Shown here in pieces: positions 10,046 through 18,097 of a DNA stretch of 64,000 nucleotides. The translations under genes and the position numbers were made by a program. The stretch comes from Acidithiobacillus sp. HP-2 (GTDB taxonomy: Bacteria; Pseudomonadota; Gammaproteobacteria; Acidithiobacillales; Acidithiobacillaceae). The DNA is taken from NCBI RefSeq assembly GCF_015100155.1, contig NZ_JACKZA010000009.1, positions 62,001 to 126,000 of the forward strand. The letters are read 5' to 3'. Position 1 is the first letter of the stretch. Every line of letters starts with the position of its first letter. The notes beneath the pieces were generated by a model. The model saw only the letters and a list, made by a program, of their open reading frames with translations. It ran no database searches and was not told the DNA's origin.

Positions 10046-10909
10046 TCATGGACGATATCCCGGCACATTGATCTTGATGCCGTTGCTGAGATAACTCATA
10101 AAATATTCCAGCCGCTGGTAATCTGCACTTTCGAGCGGTTGTGGCACCGCACCTACTTTTTTGTCACAACCCTGCATCCGCTTTTGCAAAGTATTGACTG
10201 CCGACCAGGCAGCGCGATAAGTCGGGAAATGGGCGCTTTGGCCCTGTACTGGAGAGATGATTTGTGCGCGTAAATATTTCCCGGCATAAGCAACATGACA
10301 AGTAGCACAGGAAAAATTAAGTTGTCCGCGTTTCATGAAAAAGTAGGCTTTACCTTCTTCAAAGGCTTTCGTGGCCCCCGGACCCTGTACCTGAACATCC
10401 ACGGGCATCCCATTAGAGAGCGAGGTCAGATAAGTTTGCAAAGCCACCATATCACTGCTGCCATATTTAAGCGGTGCCTCACCATTAGCCTTGCGGCAAG
10501 CATTCAGACTGGTACCGATGGTTACGATGTCATGGGTTTTGGGATCATACATGGGGTAATGTGCCGCCACACCCTTGCCACCATCAGGATAACAACTGGC
10601 ATAAGACTTGCCATCAGCAAAAGGCTTGCTCCATAAAGCCTTGCCTTGGGATAAAGTCAAATCTCCGGGATTAAACTGAATGGCCTCCTGATACTGACTG
10701 TACATTTCCGGGCTGAATGCATAAGAACCCAGCGCGTACTTCTCCAAAGGCATTTTAGGATTTTGTTCCTCGAAATAGGTATGAAATTGTTTGAGCGTTT
10801 CGGCCGGTCCGACCTTGGTATTTCCCAGGTCCCACCAGTTGACTGCCTGCGCAGCCTCACTGACACCAGCTAGGCCTATGATTAAAAACGCAATCAGCAA
10901 CCGCTTCAT
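10046..10909 (-). CDS. soxA: SoxA, c-type cytochrome subunit of SoxAX
   Basis: Catalytic subunit of the SoxAX L-cysteine S-thiosulfotransferase, which oxidatively conjugates thiosulfate to SoxY in the periplasm. From the ATG at 10909 (AGGAGGAACCC just upstream) the product is 287 residues with a signal peptide. One haem motif, CATCH, is in the C-terminal half, making this the single-haem form. A downstream M-Q-G-C-D segment holds a cysteine in the region of the active-site haem ligand, and another cysteine is in N-A-C-R-K. It follows soxZ by 50 bp. Confidence 0.93.
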   Translation of the reverse strand: MKRLLIAFLIIGLAGVSEAAQAVNWWDLGNTKVGPAETLKQFHTYFEEQNPKMPLEKYALGSYAFSPEMYSQYQEAIQFNPGDLTLSQGKALWSKPFADGKSYASCYPDGGKGVAAHYPMYDPKTHDIVTIGTSLNACRKANGEAPLKYGSSDMVALQTYLTSLSNGMPVDVQVQGPGATKAFEEGKAYFFMKRGQLNFSCATCHVAYAGKYLRAQIISPVQGQSAHFPTYRAAWSAVNTLQKRMQGCDKKVGAVPQPLESADYQRLEYFMSYLSNGIKINVPGYRP

Positions 10910-10959
10910 GGGTTCCTCCTTTTGTTGCAGGGGCGATTTCATTCGCCCCGATATAAGTA

Positions 10960-11292
10960 TCAGGCTACTGTCAGTTTGGAATCGGCACTCCAGTTACCGC
11001 CGGTATTGTCTTTCCAGACTATTTTCAGGGTTCCGCTACTTTCGGCCCGCAATTTGAATGCGAGGTAGGGATTGGCACTGACGGCCGTACTCCAGTCAAT
11101 GTCCAGTAACGGCTTGTTATCAAATGTCACGGTGACGGTTTGGATAAAATGGGCCGGAATGACCTTTCCAGCCTTATCTTTGGTCAGACCCGTAGTCATG
11201 GGATTCATGATCAGTGAACGGATTTCGACAATTTCCCCTTTTTTGGCGCTGCTCGCCATGCGAATCATTGGGTTACCTACATTTCCAGCCAT
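10960..11292 (-). CDS. soxZ: SoxZ, carrier complex subunit
   Basis: The partner of SoxY in the SoxYZ carrier complex. The 110-residue protein has the beta-sandwich pattern of SoxZ: G-E-I-V-E-I-R-S-L-I-M-N-P-M-T-T-G near the start, I-P-A-H-F-I in the middle and a K-I-V-W-K-D-N-T-G segment at the end. As usual for SoxZ there is no signal peptide; it would be exported with SoxY through the Tat pathway. It lies directly after soxY. Confidence 0.93.
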   Translation of the reverse strand: MAGNVGNPMIRMASSAKKGEIVEIRSLIMNPMTTGLTKDKAGKVIPAHFIQTVTVTFDNKPLLDIDWSTAVSANPYLAFKLRAESSGTLKIVWKDNTGGNWSADSKLTVA

Positions 11293-11326
11293 GGATAATT
11301 CCTTTTTTCAATGGGTGTATATTGAT

Positions 11327-11842
11327 TTAACCGCCGCAACCACCAATGGTGACTTTGACTTCCCGGGGGGCAGAGGCCATCAGAACGCCCTTATTGGTTT
11401 TGGCAACGACCCGGACATTGTCAGTTTTTGCCATTTTGATGCGTTGCTGGATGTATGCTTTACCCGCTGCAGGTGTAAACGTGAACTGACTGGCCAGAGG
11501 GGTGGGGTTGTGATCGACAAACAGATAAACCGCTGCAATGTAATCGTCTGCCGTCATGGGCGAATCCACTTCAATGGTGACGGGAACCGCTCCGCCGTTT
11601 TCAGCAATGGTAGGCGCTGTCAGTTTGACTTTGGCGGATACCGGAATGTCGGTTTTACCAACGGAGTCGGACATGGCCTCTTTCAGCAACTTGGCATCAA
11701 AAGCTTTTTCAGGCCATCCGGCAACATTATCTGCAAAGGCCAGCTGCGGTTTGATCAAGCCAAGACCAGCAGCCGTAGCCACCGCCCCTGTAGCCAGGCT
11801 GGCACCTAAAAACTGGCGTCGCTCAATGGGTTTACTCATCAT
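11327..11842 (-). CDS. soxY: SoxY, sulfur-carrying subunit of SoxYZ
   Basis: Carries pathway intermediates covalently on a C-terminal cysteine. The product is 171 residues from the ATG at 11842, which has AAGGAG 6 bp upstream. A twin-arginine signal (E-R-R-Q-F-L-G-A-S) covers about 7-35. The last residues are I-G-G-C-G-G, the swinging arm with its carrier cysteine. The position between soxX and soxZ is standard. Confidence 0.95.
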   Translation of the reverse strand: MMSKPIERRQFLGASLATGAVATAAGLGLIKPQLAFADNVAGWPEKAFDAKLLKEAMSDSVGKTDIPVSAKVKLTAPTIAENGGAVPVTIEVDSPMTADDYIAAVYLFVDHNPTPLASQFTFTPAAGKAYIQQRIKMAKTDNVRVVAKTNKGVLMASAPREVKVTIGGCGG

Positions 11843-11874
11843 TATTGTCTCCTTAGGAATTACAGATGGATTAT

Positions 11875-12264
11875 TTACTTCAAAGACCACAAATAGTCGG
11901 CAACCTGCTCTAACTGTGTCTGCGTCAGCACTTTGTTTTTTCCAAATTCAGGCATGTTTGCGTATGGAAATAGTTTTTCAGGATCACCCAAAAAAGCGAC
12001 GAGTTTTTCCTTGGTCTGAAACATCTGCTGGAATGTTACGCCCTGCATGGGCAGGGCCGGACCCACATTGCCCGCCATTGTTCCGCCCGGTAGAGCGTGG
12101 CAGGCAAGACAGTTTCCCTGTGCGCGATTGAAGGCAATAGCTTTGCCGGCCTGAATACTGCTGACGTTGCCCGGCGCTGCTGCTGCATTCACGCCAAGTC
12201 CCAGACAAGAAATCCCTGTCAACAGCAAAGCGATCTGAGCCAGCTGTTTATTTCTGTGCTTCAT
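11875..12264 (-). CDS. soxX: SoxX, c-type cytochrome subunit of SoxAX
   Basis: Electron-accepting monohaem cytochrome of SoxAX. From the ATG at 12264 (AAGGAG 7 bp upstream) the product is 129 residues. It has a signal peptide (about 8-32), the haem motif CLACH at about residue 58 and a distal methionine candidate in the Y-A-N-M-P-E-F-G loop. The frame is open further upstream, but the ribosome-binding site favours this start. It is the first gene of the sox operon; the -24/-12 promoter at 12315-12329 is about 50 bp upstream. Confidence 0.92.
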   Translation of the reverse strand: MKHRNKQLAQIALLLTGISCLGLGVNAAAAPGNVSSIQAGKAIAFNRAQGNCLACHALPGGTMAGNVGPALPMQGVTFQQMFQTKEKLVAFLGDPEKLFPYANMPEFGKNKVLTQTQLEQVADYLWSLK

Positions 12265-12314
12265 AAAATGCTCCTTTATTGCAGCGCTACCTACTGGCGC
12301 GGCAAAATTAACTA

Positions 12315-12329
12315 GCAGCTTTTGTGCCA
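12315..12329 (-). promoter_or_regulatory. Sigma-54 (-24/-12) promoter of the sox operon
   Basis: Read on the minus strand the site is TGGCAC-AAAAG-CTGC. The GG and GC pairs are exactly 12 bp apart, as in the consensus TGGCAC-N5-TTGC; only the first base of the -12 box deviates. Transcription would begin near 12303, leaving a leader of about 40 bases before soxX. The neighbouring NtrC-class activator gene fits this assignment. Confidence 0.8.
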
Positions 12330-12348
12330 TTCTTTTAGAAAGAATGGC
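12326..12348. promoter_or_regulatory. Perfect palindrome overlapping the -24 box
   Basis: GCCATTCTTT-TAG-AAAGAATGGC is a perfect inverted repeat with 10-bp arms and a 3-bp spacer. Its left arm covers the TGGC of the -24 element. It could be an operator that blocks sigma-54 polymerase, or a hairpin. It lacks a T-run suited to termination of the minus-strand regulator transcript. Confidence 0.6.
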
Positions 12349-12407
12349 CTCTTACAATAAACAATAAAATAGTCTGTAAAGTATAATTGCTGGTATTGTT
12401 TTTTTAA

Positions 12408-12435
12408 GCCATTTTTATGGCATTTTCAGCCATAA
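12408..12435. promoter_or_regulatory. Candidate enhancer (UAS) for the sigma-54 activator
   Basis: Two overlapping inverted repeats lie about 80-105 bp upstream of the -24 box: GCCAT-TTTT-ATGGC at 12408-12421 and TTATGGC-ATTTTCA-GCCATAA at 12415-12435. The distance and dyad form suit an NtrC-family binding site. The assignment is inferred from spacing alone. Confidence 0.5.
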
Positions 12436-12553
12436 ATCTGGGTCAATAGGTGTTTTTCAATGATATAGAAAGCCAGGTGCAAAGGCGCTGTGCGGGTGAG
12501 GGTGTTGCCGTGCGCAAGAGAAGGGGCAGTCGGGCGAAAAAACAGTGTGCCAA

Positions 12554-12580
12554 AAGGACCAGATGTTTCGTACCGGTCCC
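12554..12580 (-). terminator. Weak hairpin after the response-regulator gene
   Basis: On the minus strand a GGACC/GGTCC stem with a 14-base loop is followed by TTTT, 10 bp after the regulator stop codon. The stem is short and the T-run poor, so termination may be partial. Confidence 0.35.
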
Positions 12581-12589
12581 TGCAATGGA

Positions 12590-13960
12590 TCAGTTATCGA
12601 GGTTGTCTTCTTCAGAATCCTGGTCGCCAAGCAGGCCAATATTTTTCATTTTGGTCCGCAATTGTTTGCGGCTGATGCCCAGAAGAACAGCCGCCTGGCT
12701 TTGATTGAATCGGGTTTTTTCAAGGGCGCTGAGCACGGTTTGCCGTTCCAGGGCAGGTAAATCAAAGGGGCTTGCCGTACCTGATCCACCAGCTCCAGCA
12801 TTTTGCTGGCAGATGTCGGGAGGGAGGTTTTGCCGCTGTATGTGTCCATGACGATTGAGCACCACCATCCGTTCCAGAAGATTTTCAAGTTGTCTGATAT
12901 TGCCTGGCCACTCATAGGCTTCCAGGGCAGCCAGAGCCTCACTGCTGATGGTTACGGTCGGGCTGCGGCCAATGACGCTGCAGATTTGTTCCAGAAAATG
13001 ATGTACCAGCGGCGCGATGTCGGCCCGTCGCTCGCGCAGCGGAGGAATATGGAGCGGAATGACATTCAGCCGATAATAGAGATCTTCCCGGAACTGGCCT
13101 TCGGCCACCGCCTTGGCCAGATCCATGTGGGTAGCTGCCACAATCCGGGCCAACATGCGCAAGGGTTGATGGGTGCCCAGACGGGTGAACTCCCTTTCCT
13201 GCAGGGCGCGGAGCAATTTGACCTGCATGGCGAGGGGCATATCTCCTACTTCATCCAGAAAAAGGGTTCCGGCACCAGCCATTTCCAGTTTGCCGGCCTG
13301 CGTACGTGTCGCTCCAGTAAAGGCGCCTTTTTCATAGCCAAAAATTTCACTTTCCACCAACTCCAGTGGAATGGCGCCACAGTTAAAAGCGACAAAAGGT
13401 TGGTCCGCACGATTGGAAGCTTGATGCAAGGCGCGAGCAACCAGCTCCTTACCGGTCCCGGATTCTCCGGTAATCAGCACATTGGAGGGTGCTGGCGCTA
13501 CCAGATCAATGGTTTCCAGCAGGGTTTCGATGGCCCGGCTGACCCCGATCAAGCCGTGCCGGCGTGGCTCCTGACGCATGGGGGGTAGGGATTTGCCACG
13601 ACGCCCCAGGGTTTGGCGAATCAAGGCAATCAGTTCGCCCTCATCGACCGGTTTAGTCAGATAATGTTCGGCACCCGCCTTGATGGCTTCGACTGCCTGC
13701 TCAATTTCTCCATAGGCCGTCGTAATAATGACCGGTATTTCAGGGTGCGTCGCCTTGATATTGCGCAATAGTTCGGTGCCGGAAAGCCCGGGCAGACGCT
13801 GATCAGTCAGGATTAATGCAGGTTCAGTGTTTTCAATGGTCGCCAGTGCCTGTTCGCCATTTTCAGCTTCCAGTACCTGGAACCCCTCTGCAGTCAGTAC
13901 CGCTGCCAAAACACAACGAAGGTTTTTTTCATCTTCTACAATTAAAATCAGATTCTGCAT
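12590..13960 (-). CDS. Sigma-54-dependent response regulator (NtrC class; TspR-like)
   Basis: A cytoplasmic activator of sigma-54 polymerase, 456 residues with three domains in order. The receiver domain (about 4-118) has D10/E11, phospho-acceptor D53 and K103. The AAA+ domain (about 137-365) has Walker A GESGTGKE at 165-172, the sigma-54 contact loop GAFTGA at 212-217 and Walker B G-T-L-F-L-D-E. A Fis-type helix-turn-helix lies at about 420-450 (N-Q-S-Q-A-A-V-L-L-G-I-S-R-K). It is the last gene of the binding protein-kinase-regulator operon and lies beside sox, whose promoter is of the -24/-12 type. A. caldus has a comparable regulator named TspR; the name is carried over by context. Confidence 0.92.
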   Translation of the reverse strand: MQNLILIVEDEKNLRCVLAAVLTAEGFQVLEAENGEQALATIENTEPALILTDQRLPGLSGTELLRNIKATHPEIPVIITTAYGEIEQAVEAIKAGAEHYLTKPVDEGELIALIRQTLGRRGKSLPPMRQEPRRHGLIGVSRAIETLLETIDLVAPAPSNVLITGESGTGKELVARALHQASNRADQPFVAFNCGAIPLELVESEIFGYEKGAFTGATRTQAGKLEMAGAGTLFLDEVGDMPLAMQVKLLRALQEREFTRLGTHQPLRMLARIVAATHMDLAKAVAEGQFREDLYYRLNVIPLHIPPLRERRADIAPLVHHFLEQICSVIGRSPTVTISSEALAALEAYEWPGNIRQLENLLERMVVLNRHGHIQRQNLPPDICQQNAGAGGSGTASPFDLPALERQTVLSALEKTRFNQSQAAVLLGISRKQLRTKMKNIGLLGDQDSEEDNLDN

Positions 13961-14003
13961 GTTTATAGGGTCGGTCTCAGAAATTTTTTGGTCATGGTCA
14001 TCA

Positions 14004-15527
14004 TCAGGATGACAGGGGAAGCTTGCCGGGCAAATGGAGAATGAACCTGGTACCAGAATGGGTTTCGCACAACTCTACGCTGCCATCATGCACCATCATG
14101 ATTTTGGTGACCACTGCCAATCCCAGGCCACTACCCTTGGTTTTGGTGGTGACATAGGGTTTGAAAATGGTCGCCCGTTTTTCTGGGGGAATGCCCGGTC
14201 CATTATCAGAAACCATAATGTCCAGCTGCGCAAGCCCGGATTTTTCTGCAGCAAGATGCAGCTCCCCATCTTGCACAGGCAGGGCATCAATGGCATTGAG
14301 AATCAGATTGCTCAATGCCTGTTCGATCAGGGAAGGGTCCAGTATGGCATGCAGGGATGCCGGACAATCCAGAGTGGCCATAATGGTTTTGGTCTCCAGG
14401 TCTGCGCGATGTCTGGTGAGGCATCGTTCCAGCAGATGCCGGATTTGCGTGTCGACAGGGATCGCCGCGTAGGGCCGGCCAAAGTCCAGAAAGCCTTGAG
14501 TCATGTCATACAGGCGCTGTACTTCTTCCTCAATGATGCGGATAAAATCGCCCTGATTGTCTGCCCCCTGACCATAGCGCACCAGGTAACGAGCGGCGCC
14601 GCGCAGGGAGGACAGGGCGTTACGGATTTCATGGGCCACCTGCGCAGACATTTCACCAATGGTGACCATACATTGCATTGCCTGTTGGCGCTGGTGCAGC
14701 TGACGAAGCTCCAGTAAGTGTTCCCTGAGGCGCTGTTCGGTGAAGCGAAAAGCCCATTCCAGACGGTACAGTTCGTCGCCCGACTGGGGAGGGCGAACCA
14801 GGGTGAACTTTTTGTCGAGGCCAAGACGGTCTTCCATGCTTTCAATTTCATCCAGTAGTCTTAATACTGGGCGCGTCATCGCCAGACTGACCAGATAGGC
14901 CCCCAACAGACCCAGTAATGTGGTAATCAAGCCAAGTACAATCAACCGACTGGTGGTTCTATCCAGGCGCCGGTTCACCAGTCTGCTAATATGTTTCTGA
15001 TTGCCCTGGAGATATACAGAGCCCAGCTGATTACCTCCGGCCAGAATGGGCGCAGCGAAGTGATCTGCCTGATGGGCGTTGGCTCTGGACAAATATGAAG
15101 GGAGGGTTTGTCCCAACTGGCGGATATCGGGGCTGGCTACCACGACATTTCGGCTATTGGTGATGACTACTGTTTGCACCAAAGGATTGTGCAGTTCTGC
15201 CAGCTTGCCCAGTTTTCCACCATCTTTCAGCAGGAGAGGGTCTGCTGCCGAGCTGGCCAGCGTTTCCGTCAGCCGCAGCAATTCGGTCTGTACCTGATTG
15301 GTGAGATCGTTGCGTACGGAGGTGTATAAAAATATGGAGATTGATAAATAAATCAGAGCCACCAGAAGCAGCACAAAAGTCATGCTTTTGGCTCGCCAGG
15401 ACATATTTTGCCAAAAGTGCATCACTGGCTGGAAAATATGTACAACGGCTGCCCGAGTTTTCCAAACCTCCTGGTTTTTTGAGGAAGCGGGAATGTCTGG
15501 TCCTGAAGCCTTGCTCGAACTAGGCAT
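14004..15527 (-). CDS. Sensor histidine kinase, partner of the sigma-54 regulator (TspS-like)
   Basis: Inner-membrane kinase with a first membrane segment at about 50-68, a periplasmic sensor loop of about 110 residues, a second segment (L-L-G-L-L-G-A-Y-L-V-S) and a HAMP-like linker. The phospho-acceptor helix is A-H-E-I-R-N-A-L-S-S-L, and the ATPase domain shows D-N-G-P-G-I-P and G-S-G-L-G-L-A-V. From the ATG at 15527 it is 507 residues and overlaps the binding-protein stop by 8 bp. The start is uncertain: no good ribosome-binding site is seen, and an ATG at 15422 would remove 35 residues. It lies between the PhnD-like gene and the response regulator, suggesting a three-part sensing system. 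Confidence 0.9.
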   Translation of the reverse strand: MPSSSKASGPDIPASSKNQEVWKTRAAVVHIFQPVMHFWQNMSWRAKSMTFVLLLVALIYLSISIFLYTSVRNDLTNQVQTELLRLTETLASSAADPLLLKDGGKLGKLAELHNPLVQTVVITNSRNVVVASPDIRQLGQTLPSYLSRANAHQADHFAAPILAGGNQLGSVYLQGNQKHISRLVNRRLDRTTSRLIVLGLITTLLGLLGAYLVSLAMTRPVLRLLDEIESMEDRLGLDKKFTLVRPPQSGDELYRLEWAFRFTEQRLREHLLELRQLHQRQQAMQCMVTIGEMSAQVAHEIRNALSSLRGAARYLVRYGQGADNQGDFIRIIEEEVQRLYDMTQGFLDFGRPYAAIPVDTQIRHLLERCLTRHRADLETKTIMATLDCPASLHAILDPSLIEQALSNLILNAIDALPVQDGELHLAAEKSGLAQLDIMVSDNGPGIPPEKRATIFKPYVTTKTKGSGLGLAVVTKIMMVHDGSVELCETHSGTRFILHLPGKLPLSS

Positions 15528-17052
15528 AAGGCAGAATGCTGAAACGCATGAAACCGGCCGTGTCCAGCACGTTGAGGGGCATTTTGGCAACCTGTTGTTT
15601 GACCGCGCTGTGTATTCTGAGCGGTAGCTGGCGTTTGCCGACCAGGGTCCATACTGGTGCCCGGCCAGCGCTTTGGACAGTCGACCAGATACCGGGTAAT
15701 TCTTTTTCCAGGGCCATGACCGTAGCTGTACGGACTATGCCGAGTGTTGCACGGTGTTCTGCCAGTGCTGTAAAAACAGCGTGCTCTGAACCTTCTGGAA
15801 CCCATATCACCGGTCTGTTACCGGCCAGGCGGAGCAGTTTGGCTTTAGCCAGTGAGCGGGCACTGCAGTAAGGGCTGGCAAAAGCAATGCGCAGGGGACC
15901 CGTGGATGGCGCAGCGCCGGATGACGGCATATCCCTACGAATAACCGCCAGGCCATGCATGTCACTGCGTGGAACTGACCGGGCAATAGGCAGCATCTGC
16001 GTTTTTTCCATGGCGACCATTCTGGGGGTTAGCAGGGCGAAGTCAAATTTGCCAGCGCGCCCATCGGCGACAAAACTCTGTTCGTTATGGGGAATGACCA
16101 GCTGCACAGGAAGTCCCGTGGCTTCATTCAACGCCTTTTGCAGCGGGGCAAAAATGCGGTATGCCGCTATTGGTGTGAAAGTGGGCGGGATTCCCAAGGT
16201 CATGGCTTCTTGAGGCACTTTGGGAAGCAGTTTGACACCGTGTATTTCTTGATAAAGCGTGCGAAGCGCATTGTAATCTCCATCATTAACGGCTTTAAAT
16301 CCTGCTGCCAGACCGCCAAGAGCCTGAATGCTGGCGGGATCCTGCATTTTTGCTGTCAGCAAAGCGGCGGTGAGTTTCGTGCGGACGCTGGCGGGCACAC
16401 CGGCGGAGGCCGCCAGCAGGTCGCCGGGGCCTACCTCGGCATCGGCAATGGCGCGCAGGGTTCCGGAATGGATATAGGGTGCTGCCACGTTTTTGGCAAC
16501 CGCCGTAGCATCGTAAAAACGCGCAGCCACATCCATGAGCGCACTCTGGTCCGATCCACTTTGCCGAAAAATACTAAAACTTTTGGGAGTCATCCCCAGC
16601 TCACGAAACATGGACAAGGGTACCAGCGAGGATGCCGCACAGGCAGGATCCCCCATGACAAAGCTGCGGTTCCTGAGTTGTAACACGTTGTGGATGGGGC
16701 TGTTACGGCGCACGACAATAACACTATGGTTTCCGCCGGGAGTGGGAATCACCCCGGCGAGAGGGTAGTAAGCCTGTTGATGGGCACTGCGGATGTAAGC
16801 AATAGGACAAAAAAACACCATTTGCGGAGTCTTTTGGTCGGCCTGATTGTAAAAGCTTTGTAGATTGGCACTGAAGCTCAGTGTGATTTTTTGATTAATG
16901 GCGTGACTTAAATAGTTGGCCAGCGGTGTGAATGCGGCATACATGACTGCCGGGCTGCTGACTGGGGGCAGCAGAAAGCGTAAATCGGCTTGCGCTGGCA
17001 AGGTGAAACAACAGAGAATCATCCACAGCCAGAGCTGTCTTTTGGTATTCAT
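15520..17052 (-). CDS. Exported protein with two tandem PhnD-like substrate-binding domains
   Basis: A 510-residue periplasmic protein with a signal peptide (1-22, cleavage after Q-A). Two halves each resemble the type-2 periplasmic-binding fold of PhnD/PtxB proteins: about 23-285 and 290-510. Each half has a P-L-A/P-L-Q-K block near its start and a serine/cysteine-rich substrate segment (A-C-A-A-S-S-L-V-P and Y-C-S-A-R-S-L-A). No permease or ATPase genes adjoin it; it is followed by a histidine kinase, so it probably serves as the ligand detector for that kinase. The ligand is unknown; a small sulfur oxyanion such as thiosulfate or tetrathionate would suit the sox context. Confidence 0.8.
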   Translation of the reverse strand: MNTKRQLWLWMILCCFTLPAQADLRFLLPPVSSPAVMYAAFTPLANYLSHAINQKITLSFSANLQSFYNQADQKTPQMVFFCPIAYIRSAHQQAYYPLAGVIPTPGGNHSVIVVRRNSPIHNVLQLRNRSFVMGDPACAASSLVPLSMFRELGMTPKSFSIFRQSGSDQSALMDVAARFYDATAVAKNVAAPYIHSGTLRAIADAEVGPGDLLAASAGVPASVRTKLTAALLTAKMQDPASIQALGGLAAGFKAVNDGDYNALRTLYQEIHGVKLLPKVPQEAMTLGIPPTFTPIAAYRIFAPLQKALNEATGLPVQLVIPHNEQSFVADGRAGKFDFALLTPRMVAMEKTQMLPIARSVPRSDMHGLAVIRRDMPSSGAAPSTGPLRIAFASPYCSARSLAKAKLLRLAGNRPVIWVPEGSEHAVFTALAEHRATLGIVRTATVMALEKELPGIWSTVQSAGRAPVWTLVGKRQLPLRIHSAVKQQVAKMPLNVLDTAGFMRFSILPYA

Positions 17053-17091
17053 AAGAAATTCCAGAGCCGTTCGGATAGGTTCAAATTGTAA

Positions 17092-17106
17092 GCAAAAGGA
17101 GTGCCA
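17092..17106 (-). promoter_or_regulatory. Sigma-54 (-24/-12) promoter of the sensor-regulator operon
   Basis: Read on the minus strand, TGGCAC-TCCTT-TTGC followed by TT matches the sigma-54 consensus TGGCAC-N5-TTGCW exactly. Transcription would start near 17080, about 28 bases before the PhnD-like ATG. The site also overlaps the ribosome-binding site of the divergent moaC gene (AAAAGGAG), so part of the match could be chance. Confidence 0.75.
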
Positions 17107-17111
17107 GATTC

Positions 17112-17606
17112 ATGTCGGTTCCTGAAAGTATGAATCATTTTAATGCGCAGGGCGAAGCCCACATGGTCGATGTTGGCGCCAAAGCAGTGAGTACGCGGAT
17201 CGCCATTGCAGAAGGCGAAATCAACATGTCAGAAAGCACCTTCGACCACATTACCGAAGGGCAGATTCGCAAAGGTGATGTGCTCGGAATTGCCAGAATA
17301 GCCGCCATCCAGGCCACAAAAAGAACCTGGGAGCTGATCCCTTTGGCGCACCCATTGTTCTTGACGGCTGTTCAGGTGGACCTTATTCCTGAAACTGACC
17401 CCACCCGCATTGTTTGTCGTGCAGAAGTACACTGTGCAGGGCAAACCGGCGTGGAAATGGAAGCATTAACTGCCGTATCTGTTGCATTGCTGACCATATA
17501 CGATATGTGCAAGGCAATAGACAGGGGCATGGTCATCAGTGACATCCGCCTGCTTAAAAAGGAAGGCGGCAAGACGGGCCTCTGGGCAAGAGAGGCCCGC
17601 TCGTAA
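17112..17606 (+). CDS. moaC: Cyclic pyranopterin monophosphate synthase MoaC
   Basis: Works with MoaA in the first step of molybdenum cofactor biosynthesis. The 164-residue product has the MoaC core: M-V-D-V-G near 19-23, L-I-P-L-A-H-P-L around 77-84, [15 protein letters not shown] in the middle, and the D-M-C-K-A-I-D-R and K-K-E-G-G-K-T-G segments with the catalytic aspartate and lysine. It has AAAAGGAG about 10 bp upstream. It is divergent from the PhnD-like gene. moaA lies 5 kb downstream, after soeABC, which needs the cofactor. Confidence 0.95.
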   Translation: MSVPESMNHFNAQGEAHMVDVGAKAVSTRIAIAEGEINMSESTFDHITEGQIRKGDVLGIARIAAIQATKRTWELIPLAHPLFLTAVQVDLIPETDPTRIVCRAEVHCAGQTGVEMEALTAVSVALLTIYDMCKAIDRGMVISDIRLLKKEGGKTGLWAREARS

Positions 17607-17613
17607 ACTTCAA

Positions 17614-17919
17614 CTACTTGCCGCGATGCGGGCTGGAGCTATACCGCATCATGACATCCGTATCTTTCCAGCTGGCTTCCTTAAGAATTTCATCTGGAAT
17701 CATGTAACGATCCTGCGGAGCTACATCCTGGAATTTCACCACGCGCAGCACATCTCCATAGGGTAGCTTGCGCAGCAGGCCATCTTTGTCGGTGGCCCGA
17801 ACGATCATGGCATCCTTGAGCAGGGCATATACGTAGAAATTACCGGGGCGCAATTTACCTTCCTTATCCTTCCAGGTCACGGTAATGCGGGAATGTTCTT
17901 TGAAATCGTTGCGAATCAT
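17614..17919 (-). CDS. Small conserved-looking unknown protein between moaC and soeA
   Basis: A 101-residue protein that I do not recognise. It has no signal peptide, membrane segment or cysteine. It is rich in charged residues and alternates short strands (S-R-I-T-V-T-W-K-D, N-F-Y-V-Y-A-L, L-R-V-V-K-F), suggesting a small beta domain. It ends 8 bp from moaC and is divergent from soeA, so it shares the soeA control region (17920-18097). The ATG at 17919 has GGAGAT a few bases upstream, which supports it as a real gene. Confidence 0.6.
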   Translation of the reverse strand: MIRNDFKEHSRITVTWKDKEGKLRPGNFYVYALLKDAMIVRATDKDGLLRKLPYGDVLRVVKFQDVAPQDRYMIPDEILKEASWKDTDVMMRYSSSPHRGK

Positions 17920-18097
17920 GAATGCATCTCCTTGGACTAAGCGCCACTAAACTAATCATCGTCCCTACCACAAAGCAAATAAGGACTACTTATTACAAAA
18001 TCAAAAACGCTGACTTGCTTTATCAGGCACGCTCCGCCAAGATTTCGGCGATAACGGGATGTCCCCGATTTGTTGCAGCCAGGCGCGAGGTACAAAT
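17920..18097. other. Divergent control region upstream of soeA
   Basis: About 180 bp between two divergent genes. It holds the ribosome-binding site of the small minus-strand gene (about 17925-17935) and that of soeA (GCGAGG before 18098). No -24/-12 site or clear sigma-70 promoter is visible, although the AT-rich stretch at 17940-18010 is a likely place. Confidence 0.3.

Noticed and set aside
12526-12560. A further sigma-54 promoter reading TGGCAC-ACTGT-TTTT on the minus strand
   Set aside because: The -12 box lacks the essential GC pair.
14030-14050. Another copy of the dispersed repeat end (GGGGAAGCTTGCCGGGC)
   Set aside because: The match is short, differs from the repeat terminus and lies in the coding end of the histidine kinase gene.
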